Below, piece by piece: positions 8,176 through 17,114 of a DNA stretch of 64,000 nucleotides. Below the pieces are notes generated by a model that was not told where the DNA came from, did not search any database, and saw only the letters and a program-made list of their open reading frames with translations. The stretch spans positions 1,240,001 to 1,304,000 of the forward strand of contig NZ_SMZK01000001.1 of the NCBI RefSeq assembly GCF_005938085.1, given 5' to 3'. Within the stretch, counting starts at the first letter, position 1; each line of letters starts with the position of its first letter. The translations under genes were made by a program, and so were the position numbers. This stretch comes from Haloterrigena sp. H1. Lineage in GTDB: Archaea; Halobacteriota; Halobacteria; Halobacteriales; Natrialbaceae.

Positions 8176-9072
8176 ATGTACGATACCATTCTCGTCCCAA
8201 CAGATGGGAGCGACCACGCCGTCCGAGCGGCCGAGCAGGCCCTGACGCTCGCAGACTGGTTCGACGCCACGGTCCATGCGATCAGCGTCGTCGACACGAG
8301 CGCCGCGAGTGGCCTGCTCAGTTCCGGCAGCGTCCGTCGAGAGTTCATCAATCAACTCGAGACCGGTGCCGAACGCGCCGTCGAGACGATCGAGGAGATG
8401 GCCGACGACTCGATCGCGGTTCAGACTACAGTTCTCGAGGGGAAGCCCAAAAAGAAGATCCTCGCATACGCGAGAGATACCGACGCCGAACTGATCGTGA
8501 TGGGGACCCACGGCCGAAGCGGTGTGAGTCGCTTCGTGGCCGGCAGCGTCACCGAACACGTCGTTCGCAGCACAGACCTCCCTGTCCTGACCGTTCGAGC
8601 GACCGAACAGGCCGAACGGAGCGACGGCTACGAAGAGATCCTCGTGCCGACCGACGGCAGCGACGCTGCAGGGGTCGCAGTCGACCACGGCCTCGAGATC
8701 GCACGCGCGGCGGACGCACGCGTCCATGCCGTCACTGTCCTCGACACCGGCGATATGGCGGCCAGTCCCACACTCTCACCGCCGACGGAGATGGTGAAAC
8801 ACCTCGAGACCGAGCGCCAGAACGCGACGGACGAGATCGCAGCGCGGGCTCAGGAGGACGGGCTGGCGGCCACGACCGCCGTGCTCGAGGGACGACCCGG
8901 CACCGAACTGCTCGAGTACATCGACGACCACGAGATCGATCTGGTCGTGATGGGGACCCACGGCCGAAGCGGTCTCGATCGGCTATTGCTCGGAAGCACG
9001 ACCGAGCGGCTGCTCAGACACGCATCGGCTCCGATTCTCGCGATTACCCCGAGTGAAGCGGACGACGAATAA
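8176..9072 (+). CDS. Tandem universal stress protein (two UspA domains)
   Basis: A 298-residue protein made of two UspA domains, residues 1-145 and 150-298. Each opens with an ILVPTDGSD motif and ends with the ATP-binding pattern GTHGRSG-x9-GS. The two halves are clearly homologous, indicating internal duplication. UspA proteins bind ATP and help cells survive stress; no specific partner can be read. It is monocistronic, with the start at 8176 directly preceding the first beta strand. Confidence 0.95.
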   Translation: MYDTILVPTDGSDHAVRAAEQALTLADWFDATVHAISVVDTSAASGLLSSGSVRREFINQLETGAERAVETIEEMADDSIAVQTTVLEGKPKKKILAYARDTDAELIVMGTHGRSGVSRFVAGSVTEHVVRSTDLPVLTVRATEQAERSDGYEEILVPTDGSDAAGVAVDHGLEIARAADARVHAVTVLDTGDMAASPTLSPPTEMVKHLETERQNATDEIAARAQEDGLAATTAVLEGRPGTELLEYIDDHEIDLVVMGTHGRSGLDRLLLGSTTERLLRHASAPILAITPSEADDE

Positions 9073-9100
9073 GAACCGCTGGGCTCGGCTCCGACCCGAG

Positions 9101-10075
9101 TTAGCTGTGACCGGATACCGGAACCGGTTCGTAGGGTTCTTCGAGATAGGCCATATCTGACGCAGAGAGGTCGATCTCGAGGGCTTCGACGGCCTGCTCT
9201 AGGTGTTCGACGCTGGTCGTCCCGACGATGGGGGCGTCGACCCAGTCTTTGTGGAGCAGCCACGCGAGCCCGATCTGGGCCATCGTCGCACCCTTGTCGG
9301 CAGCGACTTCTGCGACACGTTCGTTGATCTCCGGCCCACCGCCGTCGCGATAGGGATGTTCGTACAGGTGGTCCTCGGTCTCGCCGCGCGTCGTCGCGTC
9401 GATCTCTTCGTGGGGCCGCGTCAGATAGCCACGGGCCAGCGGCGACCACGGGATGACACCCACGTTCTCCTTCGCACAGAGCGGCAGCATCTCGCGTTCC
9501 TCCTCGCGGTAGACGAGGTTGTAGTGATTTTGCATCGTGACGAACCGCTCGAGCCCCAGCCGGTCGCTCGTGTGCAACGCGTCGGCGAACTGGTGGGCCC
9601 ACATCGAGGAGGCCCCGATGTAGCGGACGTGACCCCGTCGAACGGCGTCGTCGAGTGCCCGCAGCGTCGTCTCGATCGGCGTGTCGTCGTCCCAGCGGTG
9701 GATCTGATAGAGGTCGATCGTCTCCATCCCCAGTCGCTCGCGGCTGGCTGTGAGTTCCTGTTCGATCGCCTTCCGGGAGAGCCCACCCGAGTTCGGGTCG
9801 TCCTCGCGCATCTGGAAGTAGCCTTTCGTGGCGACGACAGACTCCTCGCGGTAGCCCTCGAGAGCATCACCCAAGATCCGCTCTGATTCGCCGTTCGAGT
9901 ACATGTTCGCGGTATCGAAGAAGTTGATTCCCAGGTCGATCGCCCGGTCGATGATCGCTTTGCTCTCCTCGTCGTCTAAGACCCACTCGAGCCAGTCGCT
10001 CGAGCCAAAGCTCATGCAGCCCAAACAGATGCGGCTGACTTCCATGCCGGTCGAACCGAGGGTCGTATACTCCAT
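9101..10075 (-). CDS. Aldo/keto reductase
   Basis: A 324-residue NADP-dependent (beta/alpha)8 oxidoreductase. It begins MEYTTLGSTGMEVSRICLG and shows the AKR catalytic set: Asp and Tyr in FFDTANMYSNGESE, Lys in VATKGYF and His in YQIHRWDDD. The C-terminal VGTTSVEHLEQAVEAL segment matches the cofactor-binding region. The closest type is the AKR of the YajO/PF1960-like class. Cytoplasmic; substrate unknown. The start at 10075 drops an upstream extension that lacks conservation. Confidence 0.95.
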   Translation of the reverse strand: MEYTTLGSTGMEVSRICLGCMSFGSSDWLEWVLDDEESKAIIDRAIDLGINFFDTANMYSNGESERILGDALEGYREESVVATKGYFQMREDDPNSGGLSRKAIEQELTASRERLGMETIDLYQIHRWDDDTPIETTLRALDDAVRRGHVRYIGASSMWAHQFADALHTSDRLGLERFVTMQNHYNLVYREEEREMLPLCAKENVGVIPWSPLARGYLTRPHEEIDATTRGETEDHLYEHPYRDGGGPEINERVAEVAADKGATMAQIGLAWLLHKDWVDAPIVGTTSVEHLEQAVEALEIDLSASDMAYLEEPYEPVPVSGHS

Positions 10076-10148
10076 ACTGGCCGTACGGAGACGGGCGAAA
10101 AAACAGTACGTGGTGTGGCAAGCGGCGACAGCTGTCGTACCTTCGTCA

Positions 10149-10274
10149 TTTTTTAGTAGAACGGGATCGTACGTTTGCGTGCCACTGGCGGACGAACACG
10201 ACGATCGGGGGACGAAACGCACCGACGACAGCGGTATCGTCTCGCGCATCAAGAACGTGTTTACCCGCACCTAA
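10149..10274 (+). CDS. Candidate leaderless microprotein with its TATA box (coding part 10179-10274)
   Basis: A GTG at 10179 opens 31 residues: an acidic N-terminus (ADEHDD), then SGIVSRIKNVFTRT, then TAA. A TATA-like TTTTTTAG at 10149-10156 lies about 26 nt before the GTG, which is the spacing for leaderless transcription. The C-terminal half would be amphipathic. Not recognised as a family; the frame could be chance. Confidence 0.35.
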   Translation, partial: FFSRTGSYVCVPLADEHDDRGTKRTDDSGIVSRIKNVFTRT

Positions 10275-10361
10275 TCGCGACGGCATCGGGAGATCGGTCA
10301 CCAACGTCCGGATGCCGTGTCGTTTTTCGACGCGAACGCGGTGACGAGACGTGTGACCGCG

Positions 10362-12200
10362 CTACCAGTGACCGAACAGTCGCTGGAGAACGGTGCGATC
10401 GCTCGGTCGCTCGGCGAGCAACACCGAGCTGTCGACCTCGTTGACGACGTCCATGTGCAGCGAGTCGCTCATCAGCCGCGAGATCACCCCTTCCTCGGTC
10501 GCGCCGATGAGGACGAGCGAGTGATCCGCGGCCTGCCGACAGATCGCTCGTTCGACGTCACCGGAGTCGACGACGATCTCGGCGTCCTCGAGATCGCGTT
10601 CCGTGGCCCACTCGGTAAGGAACTGTTCGCCACGCTCGCGGTCGTCCGGGCTGGCCACGACGTGCTGGAGCGTGATCTCCGCGTTGGCGTGGTCGCGAAG
10701 CGTCCGCGCGACCTCGGCACTCAGATCCGAGTCCGGCCCGCCAGCGGTCGAGAGGAGGATACGCGAGGTATCCAGATCCCGGTCCTTGAGGATAAGGAAG
10801 TCACAGGGGAGGTTGCTGGTCAGTTCGTTGATCCGACCTTCGGCACGTCCTTTGCCCCACGGTCGATCGTCACCCCAGCCGAGGACTACGAGGTCCGCGC
10901 GCTCGCGTTCCGCCGTCTGGAAGACGTCCTCGAACGAGCGGTGGGAGACGACGGTCGACGTCTCGTAGTCGACATCGTAGGATCGCGCTCGCTGCCGGAC
11001 GGTTTCCATCCGCTGTTCGGACTCGGAGACGATCCGGTTGGTCTGTCCGGCCCCGTAGCGCATCGAGGCGCGACCCGGCATCTGGACGATGTGGACGGCG
11101 TGAACCGTCGCGTTCTCGTGGCCACTGGCCAGGGTACAGGCGAGGTCGACGATCGTCGACTCGGTTCGCGGGTTCGCGATCGGGACGAGCACGCGGTAGT
11201 CACCGTTGCCGGTCCCGTGGGTTTCGGCGGTGTCGATCAACGGCACGTACGACCGGCCCGCGTAGTTCCCGAACAGCCACTCCCGGATCGAGAGCTGTCG
11301 GTCGGAGCCCTCGAAACGGGCCGATTCAAGCCGTCGTTCGCTGGTCTGGAAGTAGTTGACGACGGTGACCAGCACGATGCCGCCGATGGTGTTGCCGAGC
11401 AAGACCGGCAGGACGAACTCGGTGATGCCAACCAGCAAGGCGAGCTCACCGGCCAAGACGATGTAGACCATCTCGGTAAAGGAGACGACGACGTGAAACA
11501 GGTTTCCGAGCGGGATCGCGAGAAACGCCATGTAGACGACGACGAGCCGCGAGATGGTGTCCTGTGACGCGTAAACGATCCAGACGACGCCGGCGACGAT
11601 CAGGCCCGCAAACGCCGCCTTGGAGAACAGCGACCACCACGGCGTTGCGACGCCCTTTTCAGCGAGTTCCATCGCTGCGGTGGCTGCTGGCTCGTCGAAG
11701 ACCCCACCCCACGACAGCGCGACCGCACCGAGGGCACCGCCCGTGAAGTTGCCTGCGAGGACGATCGTCCAGTGGCGCAACAGGGCGGGGATACTGGCCA
11801 GCCGCTCCAAGGTCAGCGCGACCGGCGGCACCGTGTTTTCGGTGTAGAGCTGATAGCCACCGATGATGATGTAGATGAAGCCGAGCGGATACAGCAGTTT
11901 GCTCAAGATTGGATGCCCGTCGGTCGACGCCGTCAGTGACGCGTACAACAGAAAGGTGATAGTGATCGCGAAACCGGCGGCGAGACCGCTGAAGAACAGT
12001 TCGCGGCTTCCGGAGGTAATCTCCTCGTCGGCCGCGGCGACGATCCGCTGGAAGATCTCGTCGGAGGAGAAGCGATCGCGGACGACCGCACCGACCGCTG
12101 GAGCGCCACTCCGTGAGCGCTCGACTGCCTCTCTAACCTGTTCCTGTTCGGGAGGATCGCGGTCTGGTTGCGGCTGATCGGTCGAATCGGGAGCACTCAT
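10362..12200 (-). CDS. Formate/nitrite transporter-family channel fused to two UspA domains
   Basis: A 612-residue fusion. Residues about 40-305 are an FNT-type six-helix channel (FFSGLAAGFAITITFLLYA, LAGNFTGGALGAV, IPLGNLFHVVVSF, LLGNTIGGIVLVTVVNYF). Residues about 340-475 and 485-600 are two UspA-like domains (YRVLVPIANPRTE, ILLSTAGGPDSDLS). FNT proteins conduct small monovalent anions such as formate or nitrite. The cytoplasmic Usp domains probably regulate or gate the channel, which is inference. The N-terminal 35 residues are acidic and proline-rich. Transcribed alone. Confidence 0.88.
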   Translation of the reverse strand: MSAPDSTDQPQPDRDPPEQEQVREAVERSRSGAPAVGAVVRDRFSSDEIFQRIVAAADEEITSGSRELFFSGLAAGFAITITFLLYASLTASTDGHPILSKLLYPLGFIYIIIGGYQLYTENTVPPVALTLERLASIPALLRHWTIVLAGNFTGGALGAVALSWGGVFDEPAATAAMELAEKGVATPWWSLFSKAAFAGLIVAGVVWIVYASQDTISRLVVVYMAFLAIPLGNLFHVVVSFTEMVYIVLAGELALLVGITEFVLPVLLGNTIGGIVLVTVVNYFQTSERRLESARFEGSDRQLSIREWLFGNYAGRSYVPLIDTAETHGTGNGDYRVLVPIANPRTESTIVDLACTLASGHENATVHAVHIVQMPGRASMRYGAGQTNRIVSESEQRMETVRQRARSYDVDYETSTVVSHRSFEDVFQTAERERADLVVLGWGDDRPWGKGRAEGRINELTSNLPCDFLILKDRDLDTSRILLSTAGGPDSDLSAEVARTLRDHANAEITLQHVVASPDDRERGEQFLTEWATERDLEDAEIVVDSGDVERAICRQAADHSLVLIGATEEGVISRLMSDSLHMDVVNEVDSSVLLAERPSDRTVLQRLFGHW

Positions 12201-12344
12201 TATCAGGTACGCGCCTCTAGAGGAACTAAGCGTTTAGCATCTGCTATCGTGACACGTTATCGAACAGGACGGTACTGGCCAGTGATCGAGCCGACAGCAC
12301 AGTGCGGTTAACTGTGAGTTGACAGCACGCCGTCGGTCGACGGG

Positions 12345-13496
12345 TTACAGCGCGTCGGGCTCGAGGCGACCGACACCGACCCGAAGCGCGAGGACGGCGA
12401 CGACGGCGAGCAGGCCGTAGCCGGCCAGCAGCCACCACGTCGTCTGTGTCGGGTTCCCGATCGCGAACTTCGCGACCGTGTTCGCAGGGTGTTCGGGCAA
12501 GCCCGTTGCGATAACCAGCACGCCGACCGTGGCCGCCGAGTACAGTAGCTGTGCCTGTCGTCTGTCGGGAGCCCACAGCGCGATCGCGATCCCGCCGGTC
12601 ACGACGAGGGCCGACAGCGCAGCCACCAGTGCGACCAGTGCCACTGGCCCAGCGATCGCAGTTCCATTGATCGCCAGTAAGCCAAGCCAGACGACCACCT
12701 GCAGCGGAGCTAGCCCCGCCATCGCCAGCAGCTTCGCATCGAGGACAGTCGCAAGCGAGGGGGGTGCAACCCGGAGCAACTCGAAGGTACCCCGCTGGCG
12801 CTCTTCGATCAACGAGTCGACGGCGATCGAGCCGCTGATAAACACCGGCAGGAAGCACAACAGCGGCAGCAAAACGGTGTAGGTAAAGCCGACGTACGGA
12901 CTCGCCCCGATCTCGTTCGGCACCGGAAGCGGTGCCCGCTCGAGTCGACCGGCCGCGGCGTTTCGCTGGCGCTCGACGCGTTCGACGTTATCGAGCGTCT
13001 CCCGCAACTGGACGACGAGCAGGGTCGTCCGAAGCCCCTCTTCGGGGGCGGTGACCCGGACGCTGAGCTGGCCGTTCTCGGTCCTGTTCGCGTCGAGGAC
13101 GGCAGACACTGTTCCCGCGTCGAAGGCCTCGTAGGCGGCCTCGCGGTCGTACTCCCGAGCGGTGATACCGTCCCGCTCGCTTGCGACCGCGAGCAACGTG
13201 TCGGTATCCGAACCGGTAACGGCGACCTCGCTCTGATAGTCGTCGGCCGCGCCCGGATCGGACAGCGAGACGAGTCCGACGACTAAAAACGAAGAAAACG
13301 TCGCGATGAACAGCTGGATCGCGATCGCCAACAGGATCGTTTTCTCCGAGCGCAGCGATCGCAGTTCTCGGCGAGCGATGGCCCAGCGGGACCGCCAGCT
13401 CGAGGGCGTCTCGGACCCGCCGTCCGGCCGTGCCGGCGGGTTCAGCCCGCGAGGGGTCGCATCGTGCGTGTCGTCGGCGTCGGGCTTACGCGACAA
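12345..13496 (-). CDS. ABC-2-type transporter permease
   Basis: A 383-residue permease with the ABC-2 layout: a cytosolic N-terminus (WAIARRELRSLRSEKTILL), one helix, a long extracytoplasmic loop of about 130 residues, then five helices near the C-terminus. It is the third gene of an operon with 13486-15318 and 15315-16226; its start overlaps the preceding gene by 11 bp. Such systems export lipids, drugs or peptides, or act with exported enzymes. The substrate is unknown. Confidence 0.88.
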   Translation of the reverse strand: MSRKPDADDTHDATPRGLNPPARPDGGSETPSSWRSRWAIARRELRSLRSEKTILLAIAIQLFIATFSSFLVVGLVSLSDPGAADDYQSEVAVTGSDTDTLLAVASERDGITAREYDREAAYEAFDAGTVSAVLDANRTENGQLSVRVTAPEEGLRTTLLVVQLRETLDNVERVERQRNAAAGRLERAPLPVPNEIGASPYVGFTYTVLLPLLCFLPVFISGSIAVDSLIEERQRGTFELLRVAPPSLATVLDAKLLAMAGLAPLQVVVWLGLLAINGTAIAGPVALVALVAALSALVVTGGIAIALWAPDRRQAQLLYSAATVGVLVIATGLPEHPANTVAKFAIGNPTQTTWWLLAGYGLLAVVAVLALRVGVGRLEPDAL

Positions 13497-15318
13497 GGGC
13501 GATCACCCCCGCGTTGTAGGTCACGTGAACGATGGTTGCGACGGCCAGTCCGCCGACGTAGCCGAATCGGCCGCGACTCGCTCCGAGTGCCGAAATTACG
13601 GCCGTCACGACGTGTAACGCGAGCGGCGCGAGGAAGATAACGGCGAGTACGAGCGGATTGCTCGAGACGGCCGGGCCAAAAGCTGCCGTGCCGACCGGCA
13701 GCTCGGGAAGGCCGACGAACTGGACGACGTGGGTGAGTTTCTCGCCGACAAAGAAGCCGGCACCGGAGAGCACGCCGAGGACCGCGCCGGTCCGTACCGT
13801 TGGCTCGAACCGAGAGCGGACGAAGCCGGCGTAGACGTGGACGCTTTTCGCGAGTTCCTCGACCGTCGCCGCGACGACGATGATCAGTGGTACGGCAACT
13901 GACTGGGGAACGACGAACAGTAAGGCGACCGCAAGTAGCTGGCTCGCGAAGACGAACGGGATGAACAGAATCGACAGCACGGAGATGCTCCGCCGGCCAT
14001 GGATCCGGCTCGCGATCGCGTCGATGACTTTCGTCGGAATCGGCTTCTGGGCGAACATGTCCTCCTCGCGGTAGACGCCGATCCCGAGCAGAAAACAGAC
14101 TGCCGCGCCGAGATAGAACGGGCTGGTTGAAAACAGGTACTCGCCGAACCCGACCGAAGTCCCCTGGAGGACCATCACGACCAGCGTCAGTGGCGAGATC
14201 AACGCGACGGCGTTGACATCGGTGAAGATCGCCGGCACGAACGTATACGTCGTCAGAAAAACGCTGATCGTGACCGTCACGAACGTCAGTTCCTTGAACG
14301 ACCGTGCCAGCATCGCGCCGACGAACGTCGCCGCCAGAAAGAGCAACGCGATGGGCAGCGACGCCGCGACGGCCACCGGTCCGCCGTCGATCACGGTCGC
14401 GATGGCGACGATGACGCCGACGAGGCCGAGCAGATAGGGGAAGGTCTTGCCGGCGACGATCTCGTAGCGCGAGGCCGGCGAGACGAGCAACAGTTCGCCT
14501 CGACGGTTGACTCGCTCGTCCATGATCGTACTCCCGTAGGCCTGGATAACGAAGTTCATCGGCACGATAAACAGGAATGCGAGCACGAGCGACTCGAACG
14601 GGAACGGCGGCGCGAGCGATCCGGGCGTCGTCGACGTCGTCGCTGCCGTCGAGCCACCGCCGACGCTGGGAACCTGTAGCCGGTCGGTTCCACCGCCACC
14701 ATCGTCGCCAGTGGGTTCGTGCGGTTCGGACGCGCCGCTGCTCCCGTCTAGACTGCTGCCGCCGTCGCCATCGCCCGTCGTACCCTCGTCACCGCCTCCG
14801 CTCTCGGTGCCAGCGCTGGTTCCGGACCCGGATGCCGTCCCGCGGTCACGGTCCTGATACTCGAGCGAGACGAGGACCGGATACGCGGCCGTCTCGTCGG
14901 CTTCTGCCTCCATTAGCTTCGCGTTGTACTCCGTGATTGCCTCGCGAAACGCGTCGGAGGCGGCCTCGCCGTTCGTCCCGGCGTAGCCGATTCGCCCGTC
15001 TCGCAACACCACGACGTCGACGTTCGCCTCGGTTTCGCTTTCGATCTCGACGTTTTCGAGCGGTATCGCGCGAAACTGTTCGCTCTCGACGGCGACGTCG
15101 TGATACTCGCTGCCCTCGTCGACACCGACGACGTAGATCTCGCGCTCGAGGCCGACCCCGTCGTCGGCGACCGAGACACCGGCGGTGCCGACCGCGACGG
15201 CGATCACGATCAGGGCGAGTGTCGTCTTCCGATCGACGGTGCCGACGCTCCGGGCGATTTCCCAGCGGGCGATCCGGGCTGTTCGCGCGACAGACCCGCG
15301 AAGCCGGCCCGCGCTCAC
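13486..15318 (-). CDS. ABC-2-type permease fused to a PrsW-like intramembrane protease domain
   Basis: A 610-residue membrane protein. Residues 1-410 are an ABC-2 permease with a large outside loop containing a low-complexity Gly/Ser/Thr/Asp-rich stretch (about 165-235). Residues 430-610 match PrsW: EELAK at 487-491, FFVGE with Glu526, His569, and HVTYN at 598-602. PrsW proteases cleave membrane proteins such as anti-sigma factors or peptides. Fusion to an exporter suggests processing of the exported substrate, which is inference. It overlaps the ATPase gene by 4 bp and the next permease by 11 bp, so the operon is tightly coupled. Confidence 0.85.
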   Translation of the reverse strand: MSAGRLRGSVARTARIARWEIARSVGTVDRKTTLALIVIAVAVGTAGVSVADDGVGLEREIYVVGVDEGSEYHDVAVESEQFRAIPLENVEIESETEANVDVVVLRDGRIGYAGTNGEAASDAFREAITEYNAKLMEAEADETAAYPVLVSLEYQDRDRGTASGSGTSAGTESGGGDEGTTGDGDGGSSLDGSSGASEPHEPTGDDGGGGTDRLQVPSVGGGSTAATTSTTPGSLAPPFPFESLVLAFLFIVPMNFVIQAYGSTIMDERVNRRGELLLVSPASRYEIVAGKTFPYLLGLVGVIVAIATVIDGGPVAVAASLPIALLFLAATFVGAMLARSFKELTFVTVTISVFLTTYTFVPAIFTDVNAVALISPLTLVVMVLQGTSVGFGEYLFSTSPFYLGAAVCFLLGIGVYREEDMFAQKPIPTKVIDAIASRIHGRRSISVLSILFIPFVFASQLLAVALLFVVPQSVAVPLIIVVAATVEELAKSVHVYAGFVRSRFEPTVRTGAVLGVLSGAGFFVGEKLTHVVQFVGLPELPVGTAAFGPAVSSNPLVLAVIFLAPLALHVVTAVISALGASRGRFGYVGGLAVATIVHVTYNAGVIALVA

Positions 15319-16226
15319 GGCTCGGCTTCCGCCGGGTCGCTTGCCACCTCGAGGAAGATCTCCTCGAGGCTCGGCGTCTTCGTCTGGATGTCCGTGACGC
15401 GGCCGCCCGCCGCTTCGACGGTTTCGCGGACGGCATCGACGGCGGCCATATCGCCGACGACGTGGCGAACCTGTCCATCCTCACGCGTGACCTCGATCGT
15501 AGCGTCGTCGAGGCCGTCGCTGCCGTCGACCGTCGCGGTGACGTGGTATTCGGTGCCGCCGTGGGCCTCCCTGATCTCCTCGAGCGTGCCGCGGGCGACG
15601 ATCCGGCCGTCGTTCATGATGACGATCCGGTCGCAGATGCTCTCGACGTGAAAGAGGTTGTGCGCGCTGAAGACGATCGTCTTCCCCTCGTCGCTCAACT
15701 CGCGGGTGAACTCGATGATGTAGTTGGTCGTCAACGGATCGAGCCCCGACGCCGGCTCGTCGAAGATCAACACGTCGGGATCGTTGACCAGCGCCCGCGC
15801 GATCGCGACTTTCCGTTGCATGCCCTTCGACATGTTGCCGATCCGCCGATCGCGATGCTCGAGATCGAGTCGATCCAGCGAGTCGTGAATCCGCTTGCTG
15901 GCCACGTCGGCGGGCACGTCGTAGAGATCGGCGAAGAACTCGAGGTACTCGATCGCCGTCATCTCCTCGTACAGCGGCGACTCCTCGGGCAAAAAGCCGA
16001 GCTGGCGGGCCATCGCGGGCTCGCCGGGGGTGTGGCCGGCGACGACGGCGGTCCCGGCGGTGGGCTCGATCAGCCCGGCCAGCATCTTCAATGTCGTCGT
16101 CTTGCCCGCGCCGTTCGGGCCGACGACGCCGAAGACCTCGCCCCGCTCGATCGAAAAGGAGCTACCCTCGACGGCGACGAAGCCGCCGTACTCCTTCCGG
16201 AGGTCGGTTACGTCGAGTATTGCCAT
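15315..16226 (-). CDS. ABC transporter ATP-binding protein
   Basis: A 303-residue NatA/CcmA-type ATPase. Walker A is GPNGAGKTTT, the signature region is NMSKGMQRKVAIARAL, Walker B is DVLIFDEPASGLDP, and the switch histidine is in IVFSAHNL. The C-terminal 80 residues form the regulatory extension found in ABC-2 exporter ATPases. First gene of the operon: its stop overlaps the start of the permease-PrsW gene. A TATA-like TTTTACT near 16257 precedes the start. Confidence 0.95.
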   Translation of the reverse strand: MAILDVTDLRKEYGGFVAVEGSSFSIERGEVFGVVGPNGAGKTTTLKMLAGLIEPTAGTAVVAGHTPGEPAMARQLGFLPEESPLYEEMTAIEYLEFFADLYDVPADVASKRIHDSLDRLDLEHRDRRIGNMSKGMQRKVAIARALVNDPDVLIFDEPASGLDPLTTNYIIEFTRELSDEGKTIVFSAHNLFHVESICDRIVIMNDGRIVARGTLEEIREAHGGTEYHVTATVDGSDGLDDATIEVTREDGQVRHVVGDMAAVDAVRETVEAAGGRVTDIQTKTPSLEEIFLEVASDPAEAEP

Positions 16227-16377
16227 TGGGTAGCCCGATCGAAGGAGTCGTCTCAGTAAAACCTAGCGACTAGTGACAGTCAGTATCGAATAGATATAAC
16301 GCTGGTTCGAGCCACAGACAGCGATCGGCTGGCTGATCGCAGCAACCCACATAGGGACCGGCCACGTAGTGGCCCCT

Positions 16378-16800
16378 ATGACTCGAGTTCGGACTACGCA
16401 AACGCCGGATGGCCGTCGGCTCGAGGTCTCGCACGTGATGGCAGTCCCTACAGGGGACGCCTGGGACGCGCTGATCGACACCACGACGTGGCCCGACTGG
16501 TCGCCGACGATACACGGCGTCGAGTCGACGGATCGCCGGATTCGGGCAGGGACGACCGGACGGGTCAGACTGCCCGGCGTCTGGGTGCCATTCGAGATTA
16601 CCGGCTGTGCGGAACGGCGGTGGACCTGGCGCGTGACCGGGATTCCGGCTGCCGGCCACCGCGTCGACGACCTCGGCGATGGGCGCTGCCGGGTCGCATT
16701 CGAACTGCCGCTCCATCAGGCAGGATACACGCCGGTCAGCCTCCGGGCGCTCGAGAACCTCGAGACGCTGCTCGCGGATGAGGTCGTGGCTGTGCAATAG
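16378..16800 (+). CDS. SRPBCC (START-like) family protein
   Basis: A 140-residue protein with the Bet v1/START-like fold pattern: VSHVMAVPTGDAWDALIDTTTWPDWSPTI at the N-terminus, a WTWRVTGIPAAGH strand pair, and a long C-terminal helix (LRALENLETLLADEV). Such proteins bind hydrophobic ligands or act as cyclases. The start at 16378 gives a normal N-terminus. No partner is visible. It is convergent with the cobalamin operon. Confidence 0.85.
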   Translation: MTRVRTTQTPDGRRLEVSHVMAVPTGDAWDALIDTTTWPDWSPTIHGVESTDRRIRAGTTGRVRLPGVWVPFEITGCAERRWTWRVTGIPAAGHRVDDLGDGRCRVAFELPLHQAGYTPVSLRALENLETLLADEVVAVQ

Positions 16801-16872
16801 ACACGCGTCTCTGACTGGTGTCTCAGTATCTTGGAACGATCGCAATAGCAACCGCTCGTGAGTTGTTGGAAA

Positions 16873-16945
16873 GACGGGGTAGGTCAGCAGGTGAACGCAC
16901 GTGGAAACCACGTGCGCTGAAAGGTAACTGTCTAACCGTGCCGTC
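16873..16945 (-). ncRNA. Candidate structured small RNA
   Basis: On the minus strand this 73-nt segment folds as one long hairpin: GACGG/CCGTC at the base, a ten-position stem GGTTAGACAG/CTGACCTACC with two mismatches and a wobble, an asymmetric internal loop, then a perfect 9-bp stem CGCACGTGG/CCACGTGCG closed by TTT. A TATA-like box TTTTATACT at 16967-16976 would start transcription at about 16946, just at the base of the stem. It has no T-arm or U33, so it is not a tRNA. Read on the plus strand it could instead be a terminator, followed by TTTCTTTT. Confidence 0.4.
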
Positions 16946-16966
16946 TACCCGCATTTCTTTTGCCCC

Positions 16967-16976
16967 AGTATAAAAC
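16967..16976 (-). promoter_or_regulatory. TATA-like box for the candidate RNA
   Basis: The minus strand reads GTTTTATACT, nearly identical to the psmB box. Its centre is about 26 nt before the base of the hairpin at 16945. It is not positioned for any protein gene. Confidence 0.4.
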
Positions 16977-17114
16977 ACCTCTGGTACACCGATCTGATCG
17001 GCGGCAACGCCGTCACGTGAGGTCGCGCTGCGATCGTCGTGGGCTGTCCGTCCCGTTTACTAATCGACCACCGTGGAGAACGGTGGTGGCGTGGCCCGCC
17101 CCCGACAGCGACGA

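Larger units (their letters stand above)
16801..17114. other. Convergent intergenic region with structured-RNA signals
   Basis: This gap lies between the SRPBCC gene (plus) and cbiE (minus). It holds a nested inverted-repeat structure at 16873-16945 with a TATA-like box at 16967-16976 (listed separately). It also holds a second hairpin, CCACCGT/ACGGTGG, at about 17067-17085, enclosed by CTAATCG (17060-17066) and CGATTAG (17112-17118), the latter overlapping the cbiE stop. No protein-coding frame is convincing. Confidence 0.5.

Noticed and set aside
10317..11567. 416-residue plus-strand frame
   Set aside because: Antisense to the FNT-UspA fusion, whose domains are unmistakable.
14937..16259. 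440-residue plus-strand frame
   Set aside because: Very Arg-rich start and antisense to the ABC operon; not haloarchaeal in composition.
16873..16945. A tRNA gene
   Set aside because: Length and a D-arm-like string tempted, but there is no U33, no T-arm and the stems do not fit a cloverleaf.
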